Assembly (NCBI GenBank): GCA_037355855.1 | Contig: CM074758.1 | Coordinates: 7,785,001-7,849,000, forward strand | DNA: 64,000 nt | Source of the DNA: Pseudo-nitzschia pungens | Taxonomy: Eukaryota > Bacillariophyta > Bacillariophyceae > Bacillariales > Bacillariaceae | Reading direction: 5' to 3' | Part shown: one piece after another, positions 22,687 through 32,229 of the stretch | Layout of the letters: each line of letters opens with the position of its first letter | Numbering within the stretch: the first letter of the stretch is position 1 | Notes under the pieces: model-generated | Seen by the model: only the letters and a program-made list of their open reading frames with translations | What the model was told of the DNA's origin: nothing | The model's database searches: none | Program-made: the position numbers and the translations under genes

Positions 22687-23028
22687 TCACTCGGTCGCCG
22701 CGGGGGGGAAGACGTCAGTTTCGTCGATGTCCACTGCCTCGTCTTGGGCCTGTTCTGCCATTGCAATGAGAGCTGCGGCGGCTTGCATTTCGGGTGAGAG
22801 ATCGACGAAAGCTGCTGGGGCTTGGGGTTCGAGTGCGAGACCGATTAGAGCTGCGAGGGCTCGCAATTCGTTTTTGAGACCGACGAAAGCCGCGACGGCT
22901 TGAAGTTCGTATGCGGTATCGACAAGAGCTGTGGCGGCTTGGCGTTCGATTTTCGTCCACTGGTGCTGACGGGAATCTCCATTGACGCAAATTGAAAAGC
23001 CATTCTTCATGGTGAATGTGTTAGGCAA
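22687..23028 (-). CDS. small protein built of 13-residue Ala-rich repeats
   Basis: 113 residues, start ATG at 23028. Residues ~40-95 are a degenerate 13-residue repeat: YELQAVAAFVGLK / NELRALAALIGLA / LEPQAPAAFVDLS / PEMQAAAALIAMA, consensus E-x-[QR]-A-x-A-A-[FL]-[VI]-x-L. It is visible in the DNA as a 39-nt tandem repeat at about 22755-22960. It is followed by an acidic tail. The opposite strand is also partly open over the repeat, so coding status is not certain. No family recognised; the repeat would form amphipathic helices. Confidence 0.45.
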   Translation of the reverse strand: MPNTFTMKNGFSICVNGDSRQHQWTKIERQAATALVDTAYELQAVAAFVGLKNELRALAALIGLALEPQAPAAFVDLSPEMQAAAALIAMAEQAQDEAVDIDETDVFPPAATE

Positions 23029-23972
23029 TGAACGATTGTTTTAGTAGCGTGATAAGGGACGACTAAGTTGGTGTGATCCAATCGAAAATGAAATTCATGA
23101 GAATTTTTAAGACCAGATTCGAACTGTGAAGAATCTCGCGAGCGACCCAGATGCATCTCGCCTTTGGCTTCTTAGAATGCACAGTAAGGTTTAAAATTAC
23201 GTCTGATACTATACAACGTAAGACCATAATATCTTGTAGGTTAAACTTGCTCTCGCGAGAAGGTTCCCGTACTACAAAATTCTTATCAGCTGTCCCCCGG
23301 TTCTACATCCCCAAGTACTAATTCCTACGGAAACCGGGGGACAGCTGATAGGAATTCCGTAGTATGTCTATCAGCGTTTTTCTTCGATTACTTCGTATCC
23401 TTAACCTTACTTTATTATTTTTTGTGCTTACCTTGCTGCGCGTGCTCCTTCCAGTTGATAGTATGTGTATTTCCTTGTACAGTACGTACTTAAGTGTCAG
23501 TAACCTTAGTACGTAGTACCGTACGCTATTGAGTCAGTACGTAACCTTACTTCGTAGCAGTAAGGTAGTACAGTAAGTTACTTCGTATTTTTTACTTCTA
23601 CAGACATCCGAAGTAAACTATTACCAGACCAGGCGCCATAGCGGACATCTGCGCAACCGCTGAACACCTTTCCCCGTTGTTGTTGTCGTTTTGCGTCAAT
23701 CTTATTTTAGAACCAATCACGTATCCCTCATCCGACCAATCTTTTTTGATTGGCTATTTCAACTAGTGAAGAATCCAAGCGTTGACACCCAAAGCATTCA
23801 TATCAACGACACGCCCATTTTGGTATCTATTTTTTTCCGTCTTGATCCCTGACGATCTCAATGATCCGTTTCGATCGAAACTTTGTTGATCCTCAAGATT
23901 GAAAGCAGCAGCTACGAGTAAGATATCTCGATTCCTAGTACACCCAATAATTCAAAACAAGAAAGAAGGAAA
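23029..23972. other. intergenic containing MITE copy B
   Basis: No gene. Contains the palindromic element at 23270-23364. 23390-23600 is packed with TAACCTTA, GTACGTAC and ACTTCGTA words. 23800-23972 is the 5' region of the downstream plastid gene. Confidence 0.5.
23270..23364. mobile_element. short MITE-like palindrome (copy B)
   Basis: About 95 bp with 33-bp inverted ends: left TACTACAAAATTCTTATCAG, right arm closing in GATAGGAATTCCGTAGTA; 3-4 mismatches between arms. It shares the ATTCCTATCAGCTG core with the 527-bp element at 8096 and nearly its whole length with 45564-45647, so this is a dispersed non-autonomous family. Confidence 0.75.
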
Positions 23973-24809
23973 ATGAAGATCAATCTCAGCAAGTCGGTTC
24001 TGGCAGCCCTTTGCTTCATTGCGGGTGGAGCCTATGCATTTGCTCCGCATCGTCTCCAGAGGCCACCCGTTGTCAATCGTGGCAACTCCGCACTCAACGT
24101 CAACATCCCCCGTCTGGAACTCCCGGGTGCAATTGCCGATAAGCTCGTCGAATTCGATCTGAAGAATCCGAACAGCATGAATGACGACGACTACCGAAGC
24201 TACTCTGGTGCCGCGATTGCTGGCACTTTGCTGTTCTTTCTCTTGCCGGGTGCACTTGTTTCCGGCATCTACAGCGATCTCGGATCCGTCGCCGTCGCAT
24301 CGCTCATCGACTTTTCGGTTTCGGCCTTGATCGGGGGTGGTCTCGCCATTTACCTGTCGCTTCGAAGTGATCAAATTGGGGGAACGGTACGTGAATACGG
24401 TTACAAGCTGCTGTCGGCTGCCAAGGATGCCACGGGGATCGGAACCCTCCGTTACGACTTGCCCGCTGCCGTCACCGATGTTATGACCGGTGAGCTGGGC
24501 CTCCTCAACCCAAACTCGATGGACGAGAAGGATTACGATGGTTACTCCGGCGCGGCCGTCGCTGGAACACTCGCGTTTTTCCTGCTTCCCGGGGCCGCTG
24601 TGACCGGCGCGGGAGGTGTTTTGGGGGAATTCGCAACCAGTGCGGTTGTCGATTTCATTTTTTCCGCCCTGATCGGAGGAGGCGCAGCCATATACCTCTC
24701 GCTTCGCAAGGACGATATCGGTGCCACCGTGAACCAAGCAGGTGGAAAGCTCCTCGACGTTGTTGACAACCTCGCCGGAGATGGAAAAGAGAAGAAGATG
24801 CTCGAATAA
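23973..24809 (+). CDS. plastid membrane protein with two-fold internal repeat
   Basis: 278 residues, one exon. N-terminus MKINLSKSVLAALCFIAGGAYA|FAPHRLQRPP is a signal peptide followed by Phe at +1 and a basic transit-peptide-like stretch, the ASAFAP-type signal for import into a diatom plastid. The mature part is a tandem duplication: residues ~55-145 and ~165-260 share NPNSM-(ND/DE)-x-DY-x-x-YSGAA-(I/V)-AGTL, FFLLPGA, then (V/I)DF-x-x-SALIGGG-x-AIYLSLR-x-D-x-IG-x-TV. Each half has two hydrophobic segments, so about four membrane spans in total. Function unknown. Inference: thylakoid or envelope membrane protein of a stramenopile-specific family. A 3' TTG microsatellite follows at about 24826. 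Confidence 0.85.
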   Translation: MKINLSKSVLAALCFIAGGAYAFAPHRLQRPPVVNRGNSALNVNIPRLELPGAIADKLVEFDLKNPNSMNDDDYRSYSGAAIAGTLLFFLLPGALVSGIYSDLGSVAVASLIDFSVSALIGGGLAIYLSLRSDQIGGTVREYGYKLLSAAKDATGIGTLRYDLPAAVTDVMTGELGLLNPNSMDEKDYDGYSGAAVAGTLAFFLLPGAAVTGAGGVLGEFATSAVVDFIFSALIGGGAAIYLSLRKDDIGATVNQAGGKLLDVVDNLAGDGKEKKMLE

Positions 24810-25825
24810 AACTATCTATCGTCCCTGTTGTTGTTGTTGTTGTTGTTGTTTAAAAAAACTATTTGAATTCGAATTTTGCAATACAAACCAAAATTCAATT
24901 TGAAAGGCGAAACAAAACTAATACAGTATTTCGGACAGAACATTTTTGTGCTCGAGAAGACCTACAAAGAGCAAGACTATGTTGTTGCACAACTGCAAGG
25001 TATCTTTTCGATTACTTTGGGTCAAAATTGAGGATGAGATGATATTGTTGCTTGGTTTTCTCTCAGCTAGAAGACACAGGCACTTCCATTATCCCTTTGA
25101 ATTATAAGCATATAAACTAAGAATTGAAACTCAGCTTCTACTAGTACGTTTTTGGCGTTCAACAACAACAAACCACTTGATGCGAAGCTCTCGAAACCTT
25201 GTCAGTATTGTATGACAAGAATGCTCGGAATGGCGATGGCCAAGCATTTCTTTCGTAATGTATTCAATCGGTACCTATTCCGATGAATATTATTGATGGA
25301 ATTATTATTATTTTTTACTAGTATTTTTGTCTTCGTTTTTTAAAAACTCTCCCTCTTCTCATGATCCAAAAGGACCCGGAAAAAGAAATCAGAAGTTCAA
25401 ATCACGTAAAGATACGATAGAATACAGCAGGTGCGCATGTTCATACGTAAGGTTTACCGTGTGGTAATCTTATACTTCGTACTATCTACACGTACTACGT
25501 ATTTTAAGGATTCATACTATTGTGATATCGTACGATTAAAAGTGCCGTAGCACCACAATGTATCAGTAAAAATCAGGTAAACGCGCTAAGATTACGATAA
25601 CCCCTGGCGCGCATGCTCCTTTGTAACGTAAGGTTCGGCTGACTGTTTGTCGGCATGAGAACCGTCTTGTTGGATCTTTCTCGTTTCTAGCATGCGAGTA
25701 AGCCTTACCGTAACCTTACCGTTTTGTTCCCTTTGTTTCTCATTTCCGTCGCATCCGACAATCACCCGATTCCTTCGTTCAGAGTGTTGCGAACAGCGGA
25801 TCGACAGTCTTTTCGAAGTTGCGCG
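24810..25825. other. intergenic with TTG microsatellite
   Basis: TTG repeats at 24823-24850 in the 3' region of the preceding gene. GTAAGGTTT and TACGTAC words at 25440-25710. No gene seen. Confidence 0.5.
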
Positions 25826-26772
25826 ATGAAGATTTGCACACTGGTTCTGACGGTTCTTGCCGCGGCAGCAGCGCGAACGGATGCCTTTGGTGTCGGGCAC
25901 GGCGGGAAGCATCGAGCAACCGCCCCGACCGTTTCCGGAACCGCCCCGGTTTCTTCGTTTGCCGCAGCGCCGGGGAAAAATCGCGCCCCGGAAGGTGGCG
26001 GAAGGTCTCGCGGCGCGGTGGGACTCGACATGGCAACGGGCGGCGAGGACAACGGCGAGGTCGTCATCGGCAAGGACTTTCGGTTGAGCGCCATCTTCCT
26101 GTCGGGGGGTCTGCTCCTGGACAACATTCCGTACCTGCAATTGACCCTGGGGCCGATCGTGACGTTGCTGGGTGTTTTGTTCCTGGTGCAGACCTTTCGA
26201 CTGAACTTTGTGTGCGACGACAACGCCTTTTCCCTGAAGGACACCACCAACGAAGACACCGTGGGAGAGAACGTTTTGGTCGGCGGAGAAAATCGGTGGG
26301 CGTACGACTCGTTCGTCAACTACGATTTCTTCCCCGAGGGATGGATCGACCAGCCGCAGGGTCCGATCTTGGTCTATTTCAAGGAAACGCAAACTCCATC
26401 GGGTAAGGAGAATGAGATGCGATAGCGATTGCGTGCCGATGCCAAGCGATCGAATGGTTTCGCCCTGTTTCTCGTTGCGAATGCGTACCCGGCAAGCAGC
26501 AGCACAACTATCCTCGTCTCACCGTATCGCATTGCCACGCGTGTCGTTTGTTTGCTCGTTCGTTCGTTCGTTCCTTCATCGTTCCCAACCAACTCTTCCG
26601 CTTCCGCTCCCCCCTCTTCCAAGACAAATGGAACGAAGGACCCGGCGCATCCGCCAATTCGGACGACGCGCTCGCAAAGGGGGCCGTCAGGGGACAGGTG
26701 CACTTTTTCCCCGCGCTCTGCGACACGCAGCAACTTCGGGCCATCTGGGAAAAGAATTGCGCCAAGCTGTGA
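25826..26772 (+). CDS. plastid-targeted DUF3119-like protein
   Basis: Two exons, 25826..26402 and 26624..26772, with a GTAAGG donor and TTCCAAG acceptor; the split codon becomes Asp. 241 residues. The presequence MKICTLVLTVLAAAAARTDA|FGVGHGGKH has Phe at +1 after the signal-peptide cut, so plastid import. Two adjacent hydrophobic segments (LSAIFLSGGLLLDNIPYL; LGPIVTLLGVLFLVQTFRL) are followed by the signature VGGENRWAYDSFVNYDFFP, LVYFKETQTP, and in exon 2 GQVHFFPALCDTQQLRAIWE. This arrangement matches the cyanobacterial/plastid DUF3119 family, a small membrane protein of unassigned function in oxygenic phototrophs. The upstream in-frame ATG at 25724 lacks a signal peptide and is disfavoured. 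Confidence 0.85.
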
Positions 26773-27093
26773 GAAGAAGAAGCCACCGAACGAGGTCACC
26801 GATTCGCTTTGCGTGGTCGCATCCTCGTCGAAGGAAGAGACGACCGACAAACGCCAGCGAAACGGACCGGATGGAGCGATGGGTTCATCGCTACGATCCG
26901 AACCGCGATGCGGTTGCCGATCTATCGTGCGACTATTAGTAGTATTTGTTTTAAACGGCGATTGATACACACGAAATGATAATGGGTTCGAACCCCGTCG
27001 GCTCCGCGACGTTCTTTTTAGTTTTAGTTTTAGGTTTAGCGGTTCCGGAATTCGACGCGCGCAACGCAACGCTCCTACCGCATTCGTTTCGTC
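26773..27093. other. convergent spacer with tRNA-like T-arm
   Basis: ATGGGTTCGAACCCCGT at about 26983-26999 would fold as a perfect T-arm followed by a CGGCTCC acceptor half, but no matching GGAGCCG or D-arm lies upstream. A tRNA 3'-half relic at most. Confidence 0.3.
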
Positions 27094-29640
27094 TCACAGC
27101 TCCGCCCCCAGGCTTTCCTTGACGCCGTGGACACGACCCCCGGCGTCTTCGTACGCGTTGTATCCCAGATCGGGCCGGACGGAGGCGTCGTTCATCTCGC
27201 TCGCCAGTTCTCTCAGGAGCTCCGCCTCCATCTCGGCCTCCTCGTTTCCGAGTCCTTCCTCGCTGAGGTAGCGCTCCGCGTCCAGGGCCGCGGCGGCCCC
27301 GCTCCCGGCGGACGTAATGGCCTGGCGGTAGACGGCGTCCGAGACGTCCCCGGCGGCGTAGATTCCGGGAACGGACGTCCGGGTGCTCCTTCCGACCGTC
27401 CGGACGTATCCGGTGTGGTCGGGGTCGAATTCGACGACGCCCTCGAGGAATCCGGTGTTGGGGGAGTGGCCGATCGCCACGAACACCGCGTCGCAGCCCA
27501 GGGTTTCGGTTTCTCCCGTGACGACGTCCTTCAGCACCGCGCCGGAAACGATTCGTTCCGAGTCCTCGGAAGCCGTTGCCGTTTCCGACGCCTCGTCCAG
27601 ATCGAGCTCCTCGCCGTCGTCGTCGTCGCCGTTGTCGTTCGGGTTGCTTCCGCCGCCGCCGCCGGGGGTGGACACGACCCTGCCCTCGATCTTTTCGAGG
27701 ACCGTGTTCCACCGGATTTCGATCAGGGGATGGTTCTTGACCCGGTCGGCGAGAACCTTGCTGGCCCGGAAGGCGTCCCGCCGGTGGATCAGCGTGACCT
27801 TCTTCGAGGTCCTCGCCAGGACCAGGGCGTCCTCCATGGCGGTGTCACCCCCGCCCACCACCAGCACGTGCTTGCCCGAGAACAAGAATCCGTCGCAGGT
27901 GGCGCAGGACGAGACGCCGCCCCCCCGCAGCTCGAACTCTCCGGGAATCCCGAGCCACTTGCTGTCGGCGCCGGTGGCGACGATGATCGAGTGGGCCTCG
28001 ATGGCCCCGGTCGCGTTGCCGTGGACCACGAGGGGCCGCGACGAAGCGTCGACCCTCGTGACGAAATCGTCCTCAAAGACGGCTCCGAACCGCGCGGCCT
28101 GGGACCGCATGGCCGCCACGACGGCGGGTCCCGTGTAGTTGTGCAGCCCCGGATAGTTCTCCACGTCCACGCCCTTTCCCTGGAGCTGTCCCCCCATGGC
28201 CGGGGCGATGACCAGGGGCGTGAGACCGGCGCGGGCGGCGTAGATCGCCGACGCCATGCCGGCGGGGCCGCCCCCGATGATCACGACCTTTTCCGGAAAG
28301 GAGCCGGGAATCCACCGGCTGGCGTTGTCCTCGAGGGAGTCTTCCTCGTCAAAGTCTTCCCCCTCGACCTCCTCGTCTCGCTCCTGGTCCAGGCGTTTTT
28401 CCAGTTCGGCGAGCAACTCCTCCTTGGTGGCCAGGTGCAGGTTGGGAGCGGAATTCGCTTTCGGTGGTGGTTTTTGCTGCTGGGTCTTTCTCTGGTTGTT
28501 GGTCGGACTGCTGGTGGGCGTCGACGATGACGACGACGACGACGAAGCCTTTTCCTCGCCCTCCGGCTTGGGTTCCGGAACAAACAACTTTTTCGTTTCG
28601 GGCTTGGTCTTGTACTTTTTCTTCAGCTTGTACACCAGCGTGTTGGCGATCGAGCCCTGGCAGAATTCCTTCTTGCCCTTGCACTTGTCGTACACCGACC
28701 GGATGTCCGCCTCCGGCTTGCTCGGATCGACCCTCGCGTAGAAGGCCTCGAGGTCCTCGAGCAGCAGCTTGACGTTCTCCGTCTCGGCCTGCCGGACCGC
28801 CTTCTGGGTCAGCTGCCGGAGGGGACCCTCCCCGATGCCCCCCTTTTGCTCCTCGATGCGCCGGCCGCCCACGTACCACTGAAAGGTGGGCAGGGACTGG
28901 ATGCGGTACCGGCTCGAGAGCTCGTGCTGGGCGTTGGTGTCGATCTTGACAAAGACGGCCTTGTCGACGAATTCCTTGGCGACCTTTTTGTAGATGGGGG
29001 CCATCATCCGGCAGGGGCCGCAGCCGTCGGAGTAAAAATCGACGACGACGGGCAGGCCGGTTTCGGTCGAGTGTTTTTTCAGCAAGCGATCGAATTCTGT
29101 TTGGGGTTGGTTGGTTGGTTGGTTGTGTTTGTTTGTTTGTTTGTTGGATTGATTCATTGATTGTTTGTTTGTTGGATTGATTCATTGATTGTTTGTTTGT
29201 TGGATTCATTGATTGATTGTTTGTTGAATTGTTTGTTGCGTTCCGGCAATGCGGTTCGGTTTGGTTCCGTTGTTTTTTTTTAGAGAAGCAATGGTACCGC
29301 AGTGGTCGAACAAACAAAGACAAAGAGCGGAGAAACGAAAACGACAAAAAAGAGCCGGGGATGAAATCAGAACGACAGTCGAATCGAACGAAGGGTTGGA
29401 CGGAACGCCGTGAAAAGCGCGTCTCTCGGAAATCGGTCGGCGCGTGCTTCCCGTCCATCCATCCATCCATCAATCGGATGATGGTGGCTGCCTGCCTGCC
29501 AAGATGCGGTACGTACCGTGCGCCGAGCGGATGCTTCGAACCAGGGGGCGTGCCACGACGGACCCGGGCAGCGACAGCAAACAGAGCGTCACGAACGCCA
29601 GCGAGCGCAGGATCACGGATCTGGTAGCGCCGAGAACCAT
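27094..29640 (-). CDS. thioredoxin-thioredoxin reductase fusion (Trx first, NTR second)
   Basis: Exon 1 29640..29517 encodes a signal peptide (MVLGATRSVILRSLAFVTLC… SVVA|RPLV). The 420-nt intron 29516..29097 (GTACGT…AAACAG) is full of GTTT/GGTT repeats. Exon 2 29096..27094. Total 708 residues. Thioredoxin domain ~42-140 with active site CGPC at 67-70, preceded by Gly instead of the usual Trp. Linker ~140-300 with two Cys (DKCKGKKEFC), a Ser run and an acidic helix. NADPH-thioredoxin-reductase domain from ~310: FAD motif GGGPAG (~316), redox CATC (~439-442), NADPH motif GGGDTA (~456), an acidic Gly-rich insert (~520-560), and YAAGDV. The order is the reverse of plant/cyanobacterial NTRC. Inference: self-contained NADPH-driven disulfide reductase in the secretory pathway or plastid; no Phe+1 motif decides which. 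Confidence 0.9.
29101..29240. repeat. GGTT/GTTT simple repeats inside intron
   Basis: GGTT run at ~29107-29125 and repeated GTTTGTTTGTTGGATTGATTCATTGATT units to ~29235, all within the intron of the Trx-NTR gene. A plain ORF caller reads it as a false Asn/Gln-rich N-terminus. Confidence 0.85.
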
Positions 29641-29704
29641 CTTGTTGGTAGTTGTTGTATCTCCCGCGGTGTGTCTCGGAAAATGCCGTAGTATTGGGTT
29701 GCGT

Positions 29705-29738
<34 letters not shown>

Positions 29739-30945
29739 TTGTGCAAAAGACTTTTCAATTGCACAATACCGTAAGGTTACGATAATGAGCTATCCGAGCA
29801 GGAATGACGACCACAGAGAGTTAGGTTATGGTAAGAACCAAAGGCACGACCACCGACGACGATTGTGACCGTGCCGCTTTTGCACGAAAACAGGTAAATT
29901 CCTACGGCACTGACTACGTGTATTGGTACCACAGGAATTTTGGAACAAAGTATTGTTTGTCGCGTCGACAAAAACTTGGTTATTCGGAATGAGAGGCTGA
30001 ATTCACACGGGGCCTGGAGAAAAACATTTTAATTTCCTAACTCCTACGAAAACGGCATTTTTTGAAAGTAAGACCTACCATAATTTACCCTACGTAATAT
30101 TGCGTACACGGATTACGTAAGTTACCGTTAGAAAAGGCTATGACGTAATGACTAATGACAGTGGATCCCTGCGTAGTATGCGCAACACTAAGTAGCGAGA
30201 AGAAAGTCGAAGTGACAGGTGCAGAAGGGCGTAATTTGAGTCAGCGAAAATGCGCATGGTTTTCATTCACTTGTAATTCTTATTTTTAGTGTGCTGGCAT
30301 GGAAAAAATGAGGGTTAAGAACCTTACCGTAATCTTACCTTACCGGTAAGGTTACGGTAAGACCTTACCTCACAAAACAATCGAAATACAGCAATTTAAA
30401 AAAAAAAAATGCAAGGCAGACACCTGATGTAAGGTACGGTACGGTACGACTAGTATGTGTACGAATTACGTCAAGAATGAACGCAAGCAAAACATTCAGT
30501 TTCACAGCAACAAGCCGATCTCCAAACAATACTACGAATCTGCTATGCCCAATTCCCGGGCGCCGTCTCGTCTGGCCAGCAACTACCGGTCTGAAGGTGT
30601 CGTGTTGCTAGTTGACCAACCCTCCTAGGAGCTATGGGACCTGCGGTCCTATGTATAGGTATACTAACTATGATACATAGGTTTGGCGGGCTAACAAAGC
30701 TGCTAGAGAGAAAGTGTGATCGCATATGCGACTGCACGTAGCAGGGCTTAAGTCCCATGCTAGAAGCAGTTGCAAAGGTGCATCGCCCTCCGCCGCCATC
30801 TGGTTGGGCTGCGTCGGCTGCGTTGAGCATGGTGTGTGCACCGGGATCAAAACACTTCGGGCCATCTTATCTGGAGGTGTTGACCAACAGATCAGCAGGT
30901 GTAGGCCAGGCGGAAAAAAAATTAAAAAATAAAAAAACTTTTTAA
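29641..30945. other. intergenic, GT microsatellite and a possible SINE-like unit
   Basis: GT run at 29711-29738. GTAAGGTTACGGTAAG words at 30315-30375. 30540-30935 differs in style: mid-GC, with a box-B-like GATCAAAAC near 30845, ending in an A-rich tail (30913-30940) right against the retroelement; it may be a SINE-like unit. No protein gene supported. Confidence 0.35.
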
Positions 30946-30951
30946 AGTTGT

Positions 30952-31050
30952 GGGATAGAGGTTAAAGGATAGAGGTTAAAGGATTTTGTGGGAACCCAAG
31001 AATAGCGGGTTCGGTGGGGGAAGGGATTTAAACCCAGTAATAACGGGTTT
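30952..31050. repeat. 15-bp direct repeats and two matched hairpins at the retroelement's left (3') end
   Basis: GGATAGAGGTTAAA is repeated at 30953-30983. GAACCC/GGGTTC (30992-30997 with 31007-31012) and AAACCC/GGGTTT (31030-31035 with 31045-31050) each form a 6-bp stem with a 9-nt loop of similar sequence. Possible recombinase-recognition or 3'-end structure; inference only. Confidence 0.6.
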
Positions 31051-32023
31051 CGCAGTGGGAGAAGGTGCGGCGCTCACCGGTGCGGTCGCGGGAGCTTTTG
31101 CGGAAGAAAAGGTTGCTGAGGTATTGTTCCAGGTGGGAGGGGGTGTCAGCGTATTGCTGGACCTGGATGCCAAGGTGGTAGAAGAAGCAGCTTTCGCTGA
31201 AGGGGAAGAGGAGCCCGTTGAGGAGGACGGCGCGCAGGAACCCACTTTTACGGTGGTGGAGGCCGTCAGTTGGGATCGGTTCGAACTGGATGGTGATGAG
31301 TTGGATGTTGGAGGGGGTGGGTGTGGGGACACTAGCGATGCGCTCCGAAGCGCCCGCAATGGTTCGGGTGAGGGGGAGAGAGGACACCGCAGAGGATACG
31401 TTGCTGTTGTGATCGCTCAGGTGGCGGAGGAGGAAGAAGTGGAACTGGCCCGGGTTGGTAAGGGTGCCTGTTCCGCCGGAGGTGAGCGCAGCGGTGAGGG
31501 TTTCTCCCGGTGCGGGGAGGCCCAGGGCGGTGAGTAGGAACGCGGCGCAGGTGGTCGTGTTAGCATGGAGGTTTGGTTTACCGAGGCCCAGAGCGGTCAC
31601 GACGGCGTGGCATCGGTCGCGCGGGATGCCGCGGGCCTCAAGGTATGGGATGGCCTGGGTACGTTTCAGGATCCGGGTCGAACGGGTTGGGTGGTAGGGG
31701 AGGTGTTCGGCCTCGTCGTCCGAGAGGTCCGACTCCTCGCCGTGGAAGTCGCCAGGGTCCTGGGCAATGTTGCGGGCTTGGTTGTTCGCGCGTGGGGGTC
31801 CTTGGTTGTTGGCGTTGTTGTTGCCGTTGTTGCTGGTTTCGTCCGAGGGGGCACGAGGGATGGCCGCAGGGGCGTCATTGCGGGCCTGCGAATGGGCCTG
31901 GGCGCCAGCGATGGCTTGGGCGGCAGCGAGGCGGATGCCTCGGGTTAGATCCTGCATGGCGTGAGGAGCGAGGGCCTCGACGGCATGGATGAGGTGGATG
32001 AGCTCTTCGATCGGGGTCGCCAT
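31028..32023 (-). CDS. fourth ORF of the DIRS-like element, unidentified
   Basis: 331 residues, ATG at 32023, starting about 200 bases after the recombinase stop. N-terminus is helical (PIEELIHLIHAVEALAPHAMQDLTRGI), followed by an Ala/Asn/Gln-rich low-complexity stretch and an acidic patch ESDLSDDEAEHL. A second half contains GIPRDRCHAVVTALGLGKP and a terminal region ending in YYWV. It stops inside the hairpin repeat region. I recognise no family. It could be a chaperone or gag-like accessory protein, a methyltransferase-free remnant, or partly spurious because the strongly biased strand keeps stops rare. Confidence 0.5.
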   Translation of the reverse strand: MATPIEELIHLIHAVEALAPHAMQDLTRGIRLAAAQAIAGAQAHSQARNDAPAAIPRAPSDETSNNGNNNANNQGPPRANNQARNIAQDPGDFHGEESDLSDDEAEHLPYHPTRSTRILKRTQAIPYLEARGIPRDRCHAVVTALGLGKPNLHANTTTCAAFLLTALGLPAPGETLTAALTSGGTGTLTNPGQFHFFLLRHLSDHNSNVSSAVSSLPLTRTIAGASERIASVPTPTPSNIQLITIQFEPIPTDGLHHRKSGFLRAVLLNGLLFPFSESCFFYHLGIQVQQYADTPSHLEQYLSNLFFRKSSRDRTGERRTFSHCETRYYWV

Positions 32024-32229
32024 GGTGGAAAGGCTGGGGTTGGGAAAGTGGTTTCGGAATTTGAAGTATGTTCAAACTGAATTTATGAGCAGAGCAGAAG
32101 ACTGGAAGTGGGGGGGGGTGCAGTGGGATAGGTGGTTTTACGTGGAAATCGTGGGGGGATATCGTGGGGGGTATCGTGGAGCTCGAGCGTGGGGACTCAG
32201 GTTTTCCAGTGACGGGAGTCGTGGAACGA

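Noticed and set aside
26940..27010. tRNA gene suggested by GGGTTCGAACCCC
   Set aside because: T-arm and acceptor 3' half fold, but no matching 5' acceptor (GGAGCCG), D-arm or anticodon arm upstream; the minus-strand frame reading EPTGFEP is the usual false protein from such a T-arm.
27127..28530. 467-codon plus-strand frame opposite the Trx-NTR gene
   Set aside because: High-GC shadow frame rich in Gly/Val/Asp/Arg without motifs.
29097..29157. N-terminus MNQSNKQTNKHNQPTNQPQ for the Trx-NTR protein
   Set aside because: It is translated intron made of GTTT/GGTT repeats; a good acceptor (AAACAG) and a phase-matched upstream exon with a signal peptide exist.
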